Made by a program: the position numbers and the translations under genes
The notes under the pieces: generated by a model
What the model saw: only the letters and a program-made list of their open reading frames with translations
Database searches by the model: none
What the model was told of the DNA's origin: nothing
Part shown: positions 15,319 through 23,151 of the stretch, piece by piece
Position numbering within the stretch: the first letter of the stretch is position 1
How the letters are laid out: each line of letters begins with the position of its first letter
Assembly (NCBI GenBank): GCA_964373815.1
Contig: CAYJWI010000009.1
Coordinates: 1-47,646 of the forward strand
Origin: UBA10205 sp964373815
Lineage (GTDB): Archaea > Iainarchaeota > Iainarchaeia > Iainarchaeales > Iainarchaeaceae
Direction: 5' to 3'
DNA length: 47,646 bases

Positions 15319-16530
15319 TTCGCGAAAAAGAGAAAGCCGTTCATACCCGGCAAGTCCAAGGTCACTGTTGGCTGGCCGGTGATGGGCGAAAACGAAGTCG
15401 CCTCAGTGTTAGGCTCCTTGCTCGAGCTCAGGATTTCGCAGGGGGAAAAAGTGAGGCAGTTCGAGCAGGCTTATGCAAAAGAAATAGGCATGGGGAACGC
15501 AATCGCGGTGAATTCCGGCTCCTCTGCAAACCTCGTGGCCCTAGATTCCCTGCTCCAGTCAGGCAGGGTAAGGAAAGGCTCCGAAGTCATAGTGCCTGCC
15601 GCGACATTTACTACAGTGGCATCCCCAATACTCCAGCTCGGGCTTGTCCCGGTTTTCGTGGATGCAGAGCAGGATTCCTACAACATCGACCCAAAGGAGA
15701 TTGAAAGCGCAATCAGCCCGCATACCGGGCTCATAATGCCCGTGCATTCCCTCGGCAACCCAGCAAAAATGCCTGAAATAATGGAAATCGCGCAGAAAAA
15801 TTCCCTTCCTGTGCTCGAGGACTGCTGCGAGAGCCACGGGGCAACGATAGGGGGAAAAAGCGTGGGCAGCTTCGGCGATGCCTCCACTTTGAGCTTTTTT
15901 GTCGCGCACAACATCACAACCGGCGAAGGGGGCATGATATTCTGCAAGGATTCCGAACTTGCAGACATGTGCAGGTCCGTAAGGGAATTCGGCAGGCGGC
16001 TCGATTTTTCGCAGAGGTTCCCTTTTGTAAATGAGCGGCTAGGCGAGTATGACGTGCGCTATGTTTTCGACAGGCTCGGTTACAACGTGCGCATGACCGA
16101 CATAGAGGCATCCATCGGCCTTGAGCAACTAAAGAAGCTCCCAGGCTTCAACAGGCAGAGGATAAGGAATGCCGCTTACCTGTCGAAAGCGCTTTCCGGT
16201 TTTGGTTCCTTCCAGCTCCCGCAAGTGAGGGAAGGGACAGTGCATTCCTTTTATGGTTTCCCGATAATGGTAGAGGACAGTGCCACTTTCACGAGAAGGG
16301 GTCTTGTAGACTTTCTCGAGAAGAACCACATTGAAACAAGGCCATTCATGGGCGGGAACCTCGCAATCCAGCCTGCGTTTTCAAATGCGGGGATAAAAGT
16401 CCACGGCAGCCTGCCTGTCTCGAACAAGATAGCAAAGGACGCGTTCTTCATCGGCTGCCATCCGGGGATAGGCAAGAGCGAACTCGAATACGTGGCTGGG
16501 AAGTTCGAAGAATTCATGAAGAAGCATTAA
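15274..16530 (+). CDS. DegT-fold sugar 3-dehydratase, RfbH/E1- or ColD-like (PLP lysine replaced by His)
   Basis: 418 residues from ATG 15274; the longer frame from 15235 is in duplicated junction DNA. The fold is that of DegT/DnrJ/EryC1 PLP enzymes, but the Schiff-base lysine is replaced by His212 in SFFVAHNITTGEGG, the mark of 3-dehydratases (RfbH/AscC E1, ColD) rather than aminotransferases. Overall resemblance is to RfbH (EDCCESHGATIGGKSVGSFGD; RLGYNVRMTDIEASIGLEQL). However, of the E1 [2Fe-2S] ligand pattern C-x57-C-x-C-x7-C only the first, Cys185, remains; the others are Leu243, Phe245 and about Asn253. It should remove the C3 hydroxyl of a 4-keto-6-deoxy sugar nucleotide, possibly without the iron-sulphur step. 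No E3-type reductase is seen here. Confidence 0.85.
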   Translation: MPNPLAQVKKIAAKEFAKKRKPFIPGKSKVTVGWPVMGENEVASVLGSLLELRISQGEKVRQFEQAYAKEIGMGNAIAVNSGSSANLVALDSLLQSGRVRKGSEVIVPAATFTTVASPILQLGLVPVFVDAEQDSYNIDPKEIESAISPHTGLIMPVHSLGNPAKMPEIMEIAQKNSLPVLEDCCESHGATIGGKSVGSFGDASTLSFFVAHNITTGEGGMIFCKDSELADMCRSVREFGRRLDFSQRFPFVNERLGEYDVRYVFDRLGYNVRMTDIEASIGLEQLKKLPGFNRQRIRNAAYLSKALSGFGSFQLPQVREGTVHSFYGFPIMVEDSATFTRRGLVDFLEKNHIETRPFMGGNLAIQPAFSNAGIKVHGSLPVSNKIAKDAFFIGCHPGIGKSELEYVAGKFEEFMKKH

Positions 16531-16585
16531 TGCTAAAGCAAGCCAAGAAAGTTTTTCGGCGTTTTCCGTTGTTTGCCAAATTGCA

Positions 16586-16619
16586 GGCCCTGAAAATTTA
16601 CCTGGTTATTTTCATGGCC
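16586..16619. terminator. Hairpin between convergent genes
   Basis: GGCC-C-TGAAAAT pairs with ATTTTCA-T-GGCC across a 10-base loop (one mismatch). It lies between the converging ends of the dehydratase (16530) and the minus-strand epimerase (16631). Position suggests a bidirectional transcription end or mRNA-stabilising hairpin; archaeal termination depends mostly on T-runs, so the role is inferred. Confidence 0.4.
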
Positions 16620-16630
16620 CGCTAAACATT

Positions 16631-17605
16631 TCATTTTCCGCTCTTTTCCAGCCATTCGATTGTCTGCATGAGCCCGCTGTCAAGGCTTGTCTTGGCCCTG
16701 AACCCTAGCAGCTTCTCCGCCTTCGAGGTGTCGCAGACTCGCCTCATGCTCCCGGGGTTTGACTTCATGTCCTTTTCAATCGAAACCTTCTTTCCCATCA
16801 ATCCTGCGATTTTCTGCGCAAGCTCAATTATTTTAACCGAGTCCCTTGTGCCAATGTTAACCGGGTCGGCGTTGGGGTGCTTTTCTGCAAGCAGCAGCAG
16901 GCTCTCGCAGAGGTCCTTGACGAAAATAAAGCTCCTCTCCTGCTCCCCGGAGCCATAAACCCTCACTTTTCCGCCATGCTTTACCTGGTTTATTATGGAA
17001 GGTATCACGTGGGATTTCACGGGGTCGAAGACGTCCCTTGGCCCGTAAACATTGAACGGCCTCGCAATCCCGACCTTGAGCCCGAACTCGTTCTTGTAGG
17101 ACATCGCAAGCAGCTCGTCAAAGCGCTTGCTCCACGCGTACCCGAACTTCGCCCTGTCAGGCTCGCCCTCAAAGCCCATTTCCTCCCTCATCGGCCTCTC
17201 AGAGTTGTCTGGGTAAACGCACGCCGAACTCATTATTACCCCGCGCTCCGTCGAGGACTTGCGCATGGCCTCGAGCACATTTGAAGTCATAAGGCTGTTC
17301 TCCCTTAGCATGGTCGCAGGGTGCTCGATGTTGAACTTCACGCCTCCAACGATTGCCGCGAGGTGGAATACAACGTCAGTTCCTTCGATGACTTTCATGC
17401 AGTCCTGCTCCTTGCGCAGGTCGCACCTCACTATCTCCACTTTTCCGGCAAGCTGCGAGAGGTTCTCCCCGGCCTTTCTTTCGCCGTTGCCGGTGCACGT
17501 TACAATCACTTTTGCGCCATCCACTGAAAGCAGGCCGGCCAAATGGCTACCTATGAAGCCAGCGCCTCCCGTAATCAGGACTTTTTTCCCTTTCCAAAAA
17601 ACCAT
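16631..17605 (-). CDS. Extended SDR, GDP-fucose synthase / GDP-mannose 3,5-epimerase-like
   Basis: 324 residues. ATG 17605 is chosen because a TATA-like box lies about 31 bp upstream; ATG 17617 is the alternative. The NAD site is LITGGAGFIGSH. HLAAIVGGVKFNIEHPATML, SSACVYPDNSERPM and GYAWSKR (catalytic Tyr-x3-Lys) correspond to the conserved blocks of GDP-L-fucose synthases and GDP-mannose 3,5-epimerases, and RPFNVYGPRDVFDPVKSHVIPSI (split around residue 180) matches the substrate loop. A GDP-sugar is therefore the likely substrate. With GDP-heptose enzymes nearby, a GDP-heptose epimerase/reductase is possible, as in Campylobacter capsule pathways, but this is inference. It is transcribed divergently from the 17.7 kb group. 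Confidence 0.8.
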   Translation of the reverse strand: MVFWKGKKVLITGGAGFIGSHLAGLLSVDGAKVIVTCTGNGERKAGENLSQLAGKVEIVRCDLRKEQDCMKVIEGTDVVFHLAAIVGGVKFNIEHPATMLRENSLMTSNVLEAMRKSSTERGVIMSSACVYPDNSERPMREEMGFEGEPDRAKFGYAWSKRFDELLAMSYKNEFGLKVGIARPFNVYGPRDVFDPVKSHVIPSIINQVKHGGKVRVYGSGEQERSFIFVKDLCESLLLLAEKHPNADPVNIGTRDSVKIIELAQKIAGLMGKKVSIEKDMKSNPGSMRRVCDTSKAEKLLGFRAKTSLDSGLMQTIEWLEKSGK

Positions 17606-17630
17606 GCTAATAACCATTCTCGCTGTTCCG

Positions 17631-17640
17631 TTAATAAAAA
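17631..17640 (-). promoter_or_regulatory. TATA-like box for the SDR gene ending at 16631
   Basis: TTTTTATTAA on the minus strand, about 31 bp before ATG 17605 and only about 19 bp before ATG 17617, favouring the former start. Confidence 0.45.
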
Positions 17641-17688
17641 TCTAACTTTCCAGCCTATCTTGTTTTTGGTTCAACTGCACGGTTATGC

Positions 17689-17698
17689 TTTTAATAAG
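17689..17698 (+). promoter_or_regulatory. TATA-like box for the frameshifted methyltransferase
   Basis: TTTTAATAAG about 31 bp before ATG 17725; the promoter survives although the reading frame is broken. Confidence 0.45.
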
Positions 17699-17724
17699 TG
17701 CCTGGCCTTTTTCTATGCTTTTTT

Positions 17725-18233
17725 ATGGAAACAAAGCTCCACCTCTGCTGCGGGCACGAACTGCTCGATGGCTATGTAAACGTAGATTCGATTGATTTCG
17801 GGCAGGAAGTGGTTGCCGACCTCAACAAGCCGTGGAAATTCGCAAAACCCGGCTCGGTTGACTATATTTTCATAAAGGATGGCCTCGAGCACCTAGACAG
17901 CTTGCATCTTTCCTCTCTGAATGCTCACGCGCCCTCAAGGCCGGCGGAAGGGCACAGATAAGGGTCCCGCACTTCAAGTGCCCCTCTGCCTACCGCATCA
18001 CCCACACTCATTTTTTCTCCTGGAGCATGTTCGACGTTTTTCCAGAGCCGCACGACCCCGTGCAGGGCTTAAAGGTCGTTTCCAACAGGCTTGTTGTCGA
18101 GCCGAAATTCTTCCCATTCACACTGCTGAACATTTGCGCAAACATAATGCCGCGCTTCTGGGAGAAGCTGTTCTATTGCTCCGGCATAGTGGTGGTGCTC
18201 GAGAAAGCACCAAACCCAATAAATAAGGGTTAA
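17725..18233 (+). pseudogene. Class I SAM-dependent methyltransferase, frameshifted
   Basis: Two frames together give one methyltransferase. The first (17725-17961) reads KLHLCCGHELLDGYVNVD and then VVADLNKPWKF and FIKDGLEHLDS, the SAM-binding motif I (with Cys for the usual Gly) and motif IV. Near 17900-17912 the frame shifts: the second frame continues SFLSECSRALKAGGRAQIRV, the usual post-motif helix and strand, and runs to TAA at 18231. One extra base (or two missing) in CTTGCATCTT explains it. The second half ends with a hydrophobic stretch, as in glycan-locus methyltransferases. It is either a recent pseudogene or an assembly/sequencing error; the intact codon character of both halves means the break is young. 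Confidence 0.75.
18218..18226 (+). promoter_or_regulatory. TATA-like box for the GT4 gene at 18249
   Basis: AATAAATAA about 27 bp before ATG 18249, inside the 3' end of the broken methyltransferase frame. Confidence 0.45.
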
Positions 18234-18248
18234 TGGCTATTATTCTTG

Positions 18249-19397
18249 ATGCCTGATTCAATAACCATGCTCGGCACCCTGCCGCCGATAAAAGGCGTGA
18301 GCGATTACTGCATAGAGCAGACAAGAGAGCTTGCAAAAAAAACCAAAATACGCTTCTTCAACTTCTCAGCAATTTACCCCGAATCCCTCTACCCCGGAGG
18401 CGGGACAAAGGAGCATGACAATGTTTTCAGCGCAGCGCAAAGCCGCAACATCGAAGTGATAAATTCCCTCTCCTGGTACAACCCCTTTGGATGGGTAATC
18501 GCCGGCATGCGCACCGAGGGGAAAATCCTGCACTTCCACTGGTGGACATCCTGGCTCTTCCCTGTTTTTTTCACAATCGCCTCAGTTGCGAAAATGCGGG
18601 GCAAAAAACTCGTATGCACTATCCACAACGTAGTGGGCCACGACTCCGGCCCGCTTGCAAGGCCACTCTCATCGCTAATGTTCCTTTTGCCCGACATTTT
18701 CATTGTGCACACGCGCAGCAACAAGGCACAGCTTGAAACCTTCTTCAATGTGCCTTCCGCGAAAATAAGGGTCGTGCCGCACGGGATTTACAATTTTTAC
18801 CGCGACAGGGAAGTGCCCCAATTTGCCGCGAGAAAAAAGCTCGGCATCCCGCCGAAGGCAAAGGTTCTGCTTTTCTTTGGCAACATACGCCCCTACAAGG
18901 GGATTGATGAACTGCTCCCGGCTTTCATTTCGGCGAGGGAAAAAATCCGGGGGCTTTTCCTGATTGTCGCGGGCAAGCCATGGAACAGCGGGCTCGGTAA
19001 CCAGATTTCCGAAGGGCTCGCGCGGGTGAAGGAAAAAAAACTCGCGCTCGGCTACATCGCTTCTTCCGAAATAAAATATTATTTCTCCGCCGCCGACGCA
19101 ATCGTGCTCCCTTACAAGGATTTTGCCGCCCAGAGCGGGCCCGGGAACATCGCGCTCGCTTTCGAAAAGCCCCTCATAGTTTCGGATGCAGGCGGGCTTG
19201 CCGAGCTCGTGCTGGACAAGAGGGTTGTTTTCAGGGCTGGGGATGCGAAGGGGCTTGAAGAGAAAATTTTGCTCATTTTCTCCCGCAAAGGCCTTCTTGC
19301 CAAGCTTTCGGGGGATTCGGCACGGTTGCGGGAGAAATTCTCATGGAAAAACATCTGCGCCGAAACCTTGAAGATTTATAATGAATTAGCCACATAA
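18249..19397 (+). CDS. Family 4 glycosyltransferase
   Basis: 382 residues. The start ATG 18249 is followed by PDSITMLGTLPPIKGVSDYC, with the PPIKGVSDY loop typical of GT4 acceptor domains. VVPHGIYNFY, LLFFGNIRPYKGIDELLPAF and YFSAADAIVLPYKDFAAQSG form the donor domain; the usual E-x7-E is replaced by a QSGPGNIALAF variant, seen in a subset of GT4 enzymes. No membrane helix is obvious beyond a hydrophobic stretch near 100 (WLFPVFFTIASVA). It is transcribed from its own TATA-like box and is followed 10 bp later by hddA. Confidence 0.87.
   Translation: MPDSITMLGTLPPIKGVSDYCIEQTRELAKKTKIRFFNFSAIYPESLYPGGGTKEHDNVFSAAQSRNIEVINSLSWYNPFGWVIAGMRTEGKILHFHWWTSWLFPVFFTIASVAKMRGKKLVCTIHNVVGHDSGPLARPLSSLMFLLPDIFIVHTRSNKAQLETFFNVPSAKIRVVPHGIYNFYRDREVPQFAARKKLGIPPKAKVLLFFGNIRPYKGIDELLPAFISAREKIRGLFLIVAGKPWNSGLGNQISEGLARVKEKKLALGYIASSEIKYYFSAADAIVLPYKDFAAQSGPGNIALAFEKPLIVSDAGGLAELVLDKRVVFRAGDAKGLEEKILLIFSRKGLLAKLSGDSARLREKFSWKNICAETLKIYNELAT
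19375..19382 (+). promoter_or_regulatory. TATA-like box for the heptose operon
   Basis: TTTATAAT about 28 bp before ATG 19407, inside the end of the GT4 gene. It would give a leaderless hddA mRNA independent of the upstream gene. Confidence 0.5.
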
Positions 19398-19406
19398 AAA
19401 TGGTTC

Positions 19407-20420
19407 ATGGCTGTTTTCAGGAGCAGGGCGCCTGTGCGCATAAGCTTTGCAGGCGGAGGCACAGACGTCTCCCCATACCCGGAGGAGAAGGGCGGGTGCG
19501 TTCTTAGCGCTACAATAAACAAGTACTCCTTCACTTCCCTTAGCCTTTTGGATTCCCGGCACATAAAAATGAAGAGCCATGGTTCGCGCGAACTTATACT
19601 AAACTCCGTAGAGGAAGCCGTGCTTGACGGAAACTTCGACCTCGCAAAGAGCGTGATAATGGAAATGCGGCCCGAGAGGGGGCTCGAGCTTTTTTTCAGA
19701 AATGACGTCCCGCCGCGCAGCGGGCTTGGCTCCTCCGCAGCGGGGTTCGTCTCCCTGCTCGGTGCATTCACCTCCGCTTTCGGGAAAAAGGTTTCAAAGG
19801 ATGAAATCGCGCAAATGGCATTCGAGCTCGAGAGGAACCGCCTGCACGTGAAGGGCGGAAAGCAGGACCAATACGCCTCCGCTTTCGGCGGCCTGAACTT
19901 CATCGAGTTCAAGGGAAAGAAAGTGAAGGTGAACCCGCTCAATGCCTCCAAGGCCACCATAAGCGAGCTGGAAAAAAACCTCGTGCTCGTCTTCACCCAG
20001 GAGCGCTCAAGGCACGGCACGGACATAATCGCTGACCAGACAAAATCCTACGTTGAAAGGGATGAGGGCGTTTCCTTTGCGCTCGACTCCGCGAAACAAA
20101 TCGCAATTGAAATGAAAGGCTGCCTCAAGAAGGGGGATTTGGAGCAGTTCGGGGAGCTGCTCGCACGCGGCTGGGCGGAAAAAAAGAAATACAGCCCGCA
20201 CATCTCAAATCCCTTCATCGACCGGCTCTACAGCGGGGCCATTTCCGCGGGCGCAATCGGGGGGAAAATAACCGGCGCCGGGGGCGGGGGCTACATGGTA
20301 TTTTATTGCCATGCCGACAGGGAAATAATGGTAAAGGAAAAGCTCGAAAGCCTGGGCGCAAAGGCTGTGCCCTTTTCCTTCGATTTTTCCGGCCTCCAAA
20401 CATGGGAAGTGGACAAATGA
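19407..20420 (+). CDS. hddA: D-glycero-D-manno-heptose 7-phosphate kinase (GHMP kinase)
   Basis: 337 residues of the GHMP kinase superfamily. The N-terminus RAPVRISFAGGGTDVSPYPEEKGG is split here as RAPVRISFAGGGTD (7-20) plus SPYPEEKGG and is characteristic of HddA-type heptose kinases. The ATP loop is VPPRSGLGSSAAG (101-113) and motif 3 is ITGAGGGGY near 289-297. HddA phosphorylates D-glycero-D-manno-heptose 7-phosphate at C1 to the alpha-1,7-bisphosphate. The next two genes overlap in order and encode the isomerase and the bisphosphate phosphatase, so the pathway assignment is strong. L-fucokinase-type members of the same family are the main alternative. Confidence 0.9.
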   Translation: MAVFRSRAPVRISFAGGGTDVSPYPEEKGGCVLSATINKYSFTSLSLLDSRHIKMKSHGSRELILNSVEEAVLDGNFDLAKSVIMEMRPERGLELFFRNDVPPRSGLGSSAAGFVSLLGAFTSAFGKKVSKDEIAQMAFELERNRLHVKGGKQDQYASAFGGLNFIEFKGKKVKVNPLNASKATISELEKNLVLVFTQERSRHGTDIIADQTKSYVERDEGVSFALDSAKQIAIEMKGCLKKGDLEQFGELLARGWAEKKKYSPHISNPFIDRLYSGAISAGAIGGKITGAGGGGYMVFYCHADREIMVKEKLESLGAKAVPFSFDFSGLQTWEVDK

Positions 20421-21004
20421 ACAGCCCAAAAAAAATAATTTACGAAAACTTTTCCTCGCATCTCAAAGCGCTAGGCCTCGCCTCTTCCGATTCCGGCCTC
20501 GTGGATTCAGTTGCCACAGCCTGCGAAAAAATAGTTTCCTGCTTCAAATCCGGCGGCAAGCTGCTCCTCTGCGGGAACGGCGGAAGCGCGTCAGATGCAA
20601 ACCACCTCGCGGCCGAATTCGTGAACAGGTACTTAAAGGAGCGCAGGCCGCTCCCCGCAATATCGCTCGCATCAAACCCCGCGAACCTAACTTCCATAGG
20701 GAACGACTATTCCTTCGATTTGGTTTTCTCAAAGCAGGTGCAGGCGCTTGGAGCGGAAGGCGACATACTCATTGCGATAAGCACTTCGGGAAAATCGCGC
20801 AACATAATAGAAGCGCTCAAGTCCGCGAAAGCCGCGAAAATCTACTCGATACTTTTCACCGGCTCCGCGAAAACGGAAGCGGCAAAGCTAGCGGATCTGG
20901 CGCTCGCCGTGCCTTCCGCAAGCACGCCGCGCATACAGGAAATCCACCTGCTTCTATATCACTGCATTTGCGAATCCGTGGAAAGTGGGCTGTTTGAAAA
21001 ATAG
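20417..21004 (+). CDS. gmhA: Phosphoheptose isomerase (SIS domain)
   Basis: 195 residues from ATG 20417, which overlaps the hddA stop (ATGA). One SIS domain: LLLCGNGGSASDANHLAAEF carries the phosphate-binding and catalytic features of GmhA, and ISTSGKSRNII is the second phosphate loop. STPRIQEIHLLLYHCICE matches the metal/active-site helix of GmhA (TxxIQExH). GmhA isomerises sedoheptulose 7-phosphate to D-glycero-D-manno-heptose 7-phosphate. It feeds HddA. Length is usual for the family. Confidence 0.93.
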   Translation: MNSPKKIIYENFSSHLKALGLASSDSGLVDSVATACEKIVSCFKSGGKLLLCGNGGSASDANHLAAEFVNRYLKERRPLPAISLASNPANLTSIGNDYSFDLVFSKQVQALGAEGDILIAISTSGKSRNIIEALKSAKAAKIYSILFTGSAKTEAAKLADLALAVPSASTPRIQEIHLLLYHCICESVESGLFEK

Positions 21005-21536
21005 GGCAGTTTTCCTCGACCGCGACGGTGTCATAATCGACAACAAGCACCATCTAACAAAGCTCTCGGATGTCAAATTCATCAGGGGTTCTGCCCAAGC
21101 AATAAAACTGCTCAATAAAAACTTCAGGGTGATTGTCGTATCCAACCAATCCGTTGTCGCGCGCAAAAAGAGCACGAAGGCCAAAGTGAAAAAAATCAAT
21201 GACCACATAAAGCGCAAGCTCGCAGAAGAAGGGGCGTGCATCGATGCTTTCTATTACTGCCCCCACCACCCTGATTTTTCAGGCAAGTGCCTTTGCAGAA
21301 AGCCTGCCATTGGGATGCTGCTCAAGGCAAAAGAAAAATTCGGCCTCGACCTCTACAAAAGCTTTTTCATCGGGGACAAGACGCATGACATCAAGGCAGG
21401 GAAGAACGCGTGTTGCACAACCATTCTCGTGAAAACCGGCTATGGCGGCTCGGATGAGGAGTACGCGGTGCGCCCGGATTATACTGAAAAAAACCTCCTT
21501 GCCGCGGCGAAGAGGGTAGATTCCTTAACTGGCTAA
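20994..21536 (+). CDS. gmhB: D-glycero-D-manno-heptose 1,7-bisphosphate phosphatase (HAD family)
   Basis: 180 residues from TTG 20994, giving MKNRAVFLDRDGVI as in GmhB; GTG 20985 is the other choice. It overlaps gmhA by 11 or 20 bp. HAD motif I is FLDRDGVI, motif II is VVSNQS, and IGDKTHDIKAG carries the late acidic motif. The zinc-binding loop YCPHHPDFSGKCLCRKP has the Cys-x-His and Cys-x-Cys ligands diagnostic of GmhB. The enzyme removes the C7 phosphate, giving heptose 1-phosphate ready for a nucleotidyltransferase (candidate at 715-1440). Confidence 0.92.
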   Translation: MKNRAVFLDRDGVIIDNKHHLTKLSDVKFIRGSAQAIKLLNKNFRVIVVSNQSVVARKKSTKAKVKKINDHIKRKLAEEGACIDAFYYCPHHPDFSGKCLCRKPAIGMLLKAKEKFGLDLYKSFFIGDKTHDIKAGKNACCTTILVKTGYGGSDEEYAVRPDYTEKNLLAAAKRVDSLTG

Positions 21537-21639
21537 ATCAGGGTAGCCCCGCCAAAATCCGGGTTAGGCCTCTGCCCAAATCCCGAAGGCTTTTTTTGAA
21601 TTTTTCGCGTACCAAATCCTTAATAAGCCCCAAAAAAGC

Positions 21640-21647
21640 AATTATTA
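21640..21647 (+). promoter_or_regulatory. TATA-like box for the membrane GT at 21673
   Basis: AATTATTA about 29 bp before ATG 21673. A second AT-rich element (TTAATAAG, 21620) lies further up. Confidence 0.35.
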
Positions 21648-21672
21648 GCGGGTTTGCCCCTTAGTGGTACTC

Positions 21673-23151
21673 ATGGATTTCTTTTCGGAAAAGCGCTTCC
21701 TACTCATCTCCATGGCGGTTTTTGCCGCCATTTTCCTCGCATTCTTCCCGGGAATTTACGCCTCGATTGACGAGCATACTTTCATCAAGAACGCTCTCCT
21801 GCTCCGCGAGGGGAAAATTGCGGAGCCTAACATAGAGCTTGCATGCAGGTCGAATCTGTACACAGACGCTGGTTATGTAGCAAGTCAGTTCGCTGGCAAA
21901 TCGCTTTTCCTGATTCCCTTCACTTTTCTAGGCCTAGATGCAGTGATGCTCTCGGGGCTTCTCATACACATGCTCAACGCAGTGGTTTTTTTCCTCATAC
22001 TAAAGCGCCTCAAAATTGATGCGCGGCTCACTATACTCTACCTCTTCTTCCCGCTCATGCTCTGGGAAGCGCGCACCCTTTATAGCGAACTTCTGGTGCT
22101 CACGGGTTTTCTCGCGGCTTTTTATTTTTACATCGCCGAAAAAAAATCCTCGGATTATCTCTCCGGCCTCTTCTTCGGCCTTTCAGCTTTCGTGAGGTAT
22201 GAAGCCGGCGCGGGTTTCATCGCATTTGCCATTCCACTCATATTTTCAGACCGCAAAAAGCTCCTGGCAATGCTTGCCGGTTTTCTTCCGGTGATTTTGC
22301 TCATCCTAGCATTCAACAGCGCCGCATATTCAGGCCCCCTCAACTCCGGCTACGGCTCCGGCTCTTCGATAATCGCATCGATTGCGAGCTTTAACCCTGG
22401 CACATTGCTCGTTTATGCCGCAATATTGCTCCTGCTCTTTCCCGCACTGCTCGCAGCCCCGGCATTCTTCAGTAAAAGGAAATATCTATGGCAGTTCGTG
22501 CTGCTCTCGCTCGCATACCTTGTGCTCAACGCGCGCTTTACCAATTTTTTCGCGTTTTCTTTTTCCCCCCAGACCCTTCTTACTGCAAGGCTGCGCTACC
22601 TTCTTCCGCTGATTGGGCTTTTGCTTATTCCATACGCCTCGCTCGCACAAGCACTCCTTTCATATTTGCATAGGCGGTTCGGTGTGCAGGGCAATGCAGT
22701 GCTTGCGCTCGCACTGATAGTTTTTTCCGCGGGCGCGGTTTTCGCTTCGGCATCCCACGCAGCATTCCTGAACTCGAGGCATGAGACATATTCGCAGATA
22801 CAATCCGCGATTCCCCCAGGCTCCCTTATGGTTGGCAGCTCCGATGATTGCATCTACTCAATGACGCAAGGCCTGCAGAGGGCCCGCTACCTTAACATAA
22901 TTCCCGGCATAGAATCAGCCGGCAAAGGGCCGGTTGTCAACATGCCCGAAAAGCTCGGCCTCGATGCGTATTTTGTGCAGTTGCGCTATTCGAGCCTGGA
23001 AAATTCAGACAGCGCAAGGCAGGGTGTGATAGATGCCGAAAGGAAAGCCATGAAGGATTTCATTTCGAAAAATTCCGCAAGCCTTAAGCTTGTTTTTGAA
23101 ACCACAGACCCGAATCCGCTCAAAATCTACCGCTGGATAGGCGGTGGATAG
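21673..23151 (+). CDS. Polytopic membrane glycosyltransferase, GT39/ArnT-like (GT-C)
   Basis: 492 residues from ATG 21673 (GTG 21664 gives three more). About ten to eleven hydrophobic helices are followed by a 90-residue soluble end. The first outer loop contains YASIDEHTFIKNALLLREG, with the Asp-Glu pair expected of the catalytic first loop of GT-C enzymes such as PMT and ArnT, which take sugar from polyprenyl phosphate on the outer face. The second loop motif LWEARTLYSELLVL fits the family's next conserved block. The polyprenyl-phosphate sugars made by GT2 enzymes at 6.4 and 12.2 kb are plausible donors. Acceptor and sugar cannot be read. Confidence 0.75.
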   Translation: MDFFSEKRFLLISMAVFAAIFLAFFPGIYASIDEHTFIKNALLLREGKIAEPNIELACRSNLYTDAGYVASQFAGKSLFLIPFTFLGLDAVMLSGLLIHMLNAVVFFLILKRLKIDARLTILYLFFPLMLWEARTLYSELLVLTGFLAAFYFYIAEKKSSDYLSGLFFGLSAFVRYEAGAGFIAFAIPLIFSDRKKLLAMLAGFLPVILLILAFNSAAYSGPLNSGYGSGSSIIASIASFNPGTLLVYAAILLLLFPALLAAPAFFSKRKYLWQFVLLSLAYLVLNARFTNFFAFSFSPQTLLTARLRYLLPLIGLLLIPYASLAQALLSYLHRRFGVQGNAVLALALIVFSAGAVFASASHAAFLNSRHETYSQIQSAIPPGSLMVGSSDDCIYSMTQGLQRARYLNIIPGIESAGKGPVVNMPEKLGLDAYFVQLRYSSLENSDSARQGVIDAERKAMKDFISKNSASLKLVFETTDPNPLKIYRWIGGG

